Positions 5,007-6,271 of a stretch of 6,271 nucleotides of DNA are shown in pieces. The stretch is taken from contig JAITPS010000047.1 in NCBI GenBank assembly GCA_031289325.1, positions 1-6,271 on the forward strand. Direction: 5' to 3'. This DNA comes from Candidatus Methanovirga meridionalis (GTDB lineage Archaea > Methanobacteriota > Methanobacteria > Methanobacteriales > Methanobacteriaceae). Both the position numbers and the translations under genes were made by a program. The notes beneath the pieces are model-generated. The model did not search any database. It saw nothing but the letters and a program-made list of their open reading frames with translations, and was not told the origin of the DNA. How positions within the stretch are numbered: position 1 is the first letter of the stretch; the number at the start of each line of letters is the position of its first letter.

Positions 5007-5828
5007 ATGAAACATTTCATGATTAACATGGAGAAAAAATTATATTATTTAGAGGAAGGAAAAGAAAATAAAGAAGCTATTATCTTTATTCATAGTAATC
5101 TATTAAGTAATTGGATTTGGAAAAAACAAGAATTCAATGATTATCATTGTATCTATTTAGACCTAATAGATCATGGCAAAAGCCAAATTAACATGCCATT
5201 TTCAATAGAAAATTGTGTAGAACTTGTTAAAAATATAATAACTAATGATTTAAAGGATAAAAAAGTTCACTTAGTTGGAATAGCTATTGGTGGAACCATA
5301 ATCATTGATTTATTATATAAGCATCAAAATATTGTTGAAACAGCTATTATTAGTGGAGTTAATATTAAAAATAAATTTATTATTAGGGATGATAAAAGAA
5401 TTGAAGAATTATTAAATAGTGTTAAAGAATGTAAAATTAATATTTTAGATAAAAAACCTTCAAATTTCATTATTCATGGATTTTTAGCTGAATATGGGAT
5501 TGGAAAAAAATATTTCAATCAATTAAAACAATCAATAAATACTAATAACTTTATTAAAATTACAGAGAAATACTTAAAATATAGAATACCTAATGAAAAC
5601 AATAATTTTTCAAATTTATTAATTTTATATGGAACAAAGGAATATCCAAAGGTTATTAAATCTGCAAAAATAATTCAAAATCATTTTCCAAAATCAAAAG
5701 TATTTAGTGTTAAAAGAGCTATTCATTTATGGAATATTATTGATTATAAATGGTTTAATGAAACTATCATTGAATTTATAAAAAGTAAGAATCTAAAAAA
5801 TAAGGATTACATTAAACAGGCCATGTAA
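5007..5828 (+). CDS. Alpha/beta-hydrolase-fold protein lacking the nucleophilic serine
   Basis: The 273-residue protein has the pattern of an alpha/beta hydrolase: an early strand and oxyanion loop AIIFIHSNLLSNWIW (24-38), YLDLIDHGKSQ (50-60) like the DxxGHGxS segment, the nucleophile-elbow region HLVGIAIGGT (88-97), a late strand LLILYGTKEYP (204-214) where the acid usually sits, and AIHLWN (238-243) with a candidate catalytic His240. The elbow should read GxSxG, but residue 93 is Ala (codon GCT, one base from TCT), and the usual HG of the oxyanion loop is HS. The late acid position reads GTKEYP rather than G-x-x-D. It is therefore probably not a normal serine hydrolase; it may bind a ligand or partner, or be decaying. 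No signal peptide or membrane segment is seen. It begins 4 bp after the NMN adenylyltransferase stop with only a weak ribosome binding site, suggesting coupled translation. In-frame ATGs at 5019 and 5028 are alternative starts. Confidence 0.8.
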   Translation: MKHFMINMEKKLYYLEEGKENKEAIIFIHSNLLSNWIWKKQEFNDYHCIYLDLIDHGKSQINMPFSIENCVELVKNIITNDLKDKKVHLVGIAIGGTIIIDLLYKHQNIVETAIISGVNIKNKFIIRDDKRIEELLNSVKECKINILDKKPSNFIIHGFLAEYGIGKKYFNQLKQSINTNNFIKITEKYLKYRIPNENNNFSNLLILYGTKEYPKVIKSAKIIQNHFPKSKVFSVKRAIHLWNIIDYKWFNETIIEFIKSKNLKNKDYIKQAM

Positions 5829-5997
5829 GAGAACCTAATATTACAAAATTAGGTATTCCCACTAATGGAACTCAAAAATAAACTTTCTCCAAACTTCAAG
5901 AGTAGTTTTTAAAGATAATGGATTTGTAAGTGATAGTGAGAAAATTAAGATAAAAACTCTAAAAACAAATCATATCCATGAATTCATTGCTATTTAA
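5816..5997 (+). pseudogene. Decayed coding remnant, family unknown
   Basis: Right after the hydrolase two short protein-like stretches appear in different frames. The first, 5816-5881, reads TGHVREPNITKLGIPTNGTQ before a TAA. The second, about 5866-5997, includes VVFKDNGFVSDSEKIKIK and ends NHIHEFIAI-stop. Their amino-acid mix resembles real protein more than the surrounding spacer, so they may be the tail of a lost gene broken by frameshift. No start codon with a ribosome binding site is present, and the first part overlaps the end of the hydrolase gene. I do not recognise the family. Confidence 0.3.
5833..5854 (+). terminator. Weak hairpin after the hydrolase gene
   Basis: ACCTAAT (5833-5839) pairs with ATTAGGT (5848-5854) across an 8-nt loop, starting 5 bp after the hydrolase stop. 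No T-run follows directly; the nearest is TTTTT at 5906-5910. It may help end the operon transcript or be incidental. Confidence 0.3.
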
Positions 5998-6133
5998 CTG
6001 AATACCATTTGATCAAACTTAAAAAAGCCTTTAATTCTTCATTTTTAAAAGTTTGAGCTATAATACTAATGACTTTATCATTAAGCATCATGGAAAAATT
6101 CTTAAGTTTTGAATAACAGTTTTTTGTAAATTA
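5998..6133. other. Spacer without a supported gene
   Basis: Between the coding remnant and the tandem repeat I see only the inverted repeat at 6013-6056 and a 33-codon minus-strand frame (5990-6091) without a ribosome binding site. Together with the remnant and the tandem repeat, this makes the whole segment after the hydrolase gene empty of convincing genes. Confidence 0.5.
6013..6056. repeat. Inverted repeat with 8-bp arms
   Basis: TCAAACTT (6013-6020) and AAGTTTGA (6049-6056) are perfect inverted copies 28 bp apart. The spacer has A-runs next to the left arm and T-runs next to the right arm, so the stem could extend imperfectly. It lies between the coding remnant and the terminal tandem repeat. 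Confidence 0.45.
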
Positions 6134-6271
6134 TTTAATTTTAAATATTGCTTTATAAAAATCTATAATTTTAAATATTACTCTATAAAAATCTATAATT
6201 TTAAATATTACTCTATAAAAATCTATAATTTTAAATATTACTCTATAAAAATCTATAATTTTAAATATTAC
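6134..6271. repeat. 30-bp tandem repeat array running off the right edge
   Basis: A 30-bp unit beginning CTCTATAAAAATCTATAATT is repeated head to tail at 6151-6180 (one substitution, C to T at 6153), 6181-6210, 6211-6240 and 6241-6270. A partial, diverged unit is visible at about 6134-6150. The last three units are identical and the array continues past the window, so the total number is unknown. There are no spacers between units, so it is not a CRISPR array. Each unit contains TATAAAAA, like an archaeal TATA box. A 25-base inverted copy lies at 4092-4116. Confidence 0.9.

Noticed and set aside
5990..6091. Minus-strand 33-codon frame (MMLNDKVISIIAQTF...)
   Set aside because: Its composition is protein-like, but it has no ribosome binding site, is very short and overlaps the end of the plus-strand remnant; a chance frame or debris is more likely.
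6134..6271. CRISPR array
   Set aside because: The 30-bp units follow one another without unique spacers and no cas genes are present.

Overview
The window looks like a fragment of a very AT-rich archaeal chromosome, most likely a methanogen of the order Methanobacteriales (Methanobrevibacter- or Methanosphaera-like). The evidence is the gene content: an archaeal-type thymidylate synthase, a short 'core' methionine synthase without the N-terminal half of bacterial MetE, and an archaeal-type NMN adenylyltransferase. Strong Shine-Dalgarno sites, TATA-like boxes and long AT-rich spacers agree. The genus call is inference; no rRNA or other marker gene is present.

Layout. (1) 1-336: the left edge cuts into a broken ATP-dependent DNA ligase gene. 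The end of its N-terminal domain and the start of its nucleotidyltransferase domain survive in two different frames, and then it stops. (2) 337-1753: about 1.4 kb with no convincing gene. It holds a 20-bp tandem duplication, a long hairpin made of two 25-bp inverted repeats, a third copy of that repeat, and a 30-bp direct repeat whose second copy lies just before the next gene. (3) 1754-2050: an unrecognised 98-residue protein on the plus strand. (4) 2212-3880, minus strand: a two-gene operon, metE then thyA, 31 bp apart. (5) 3881-4465: a divergent promoter region full of short tandem repeats and twin palindromes. (6) 4466-5828, plus strand: a two-gene operon with NMN adenylyltransferase (NAD synthesis) followed 4 bp later by an alpha/beta-hydrolase-fold protein that lacks the usual nucleophilic serine. 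(7) 5829-6271: decayed coding sequence, an inverted repeat, and a 30-bp tandem repeat that runs off the right edge.

How the genes work together. MetE and ThyA both add one-carbon units, to homocysteine and to dUMP, which in methanogens link to the methyl carriers of methanogenesis; I recall the same gene pair in Methanothermobacter (MTH775-MTH774). NMN adenylyltransferase makes NAD; the role of its hydrolase-like partner is unknown. I see no defence system, CRISPR array or complete mobile element. The most interesting material is the non-catalytic-looking hydrolase joined to NAD synthesis, the paired palindromes before that operon, and repeat families that recur at distant places in the window.
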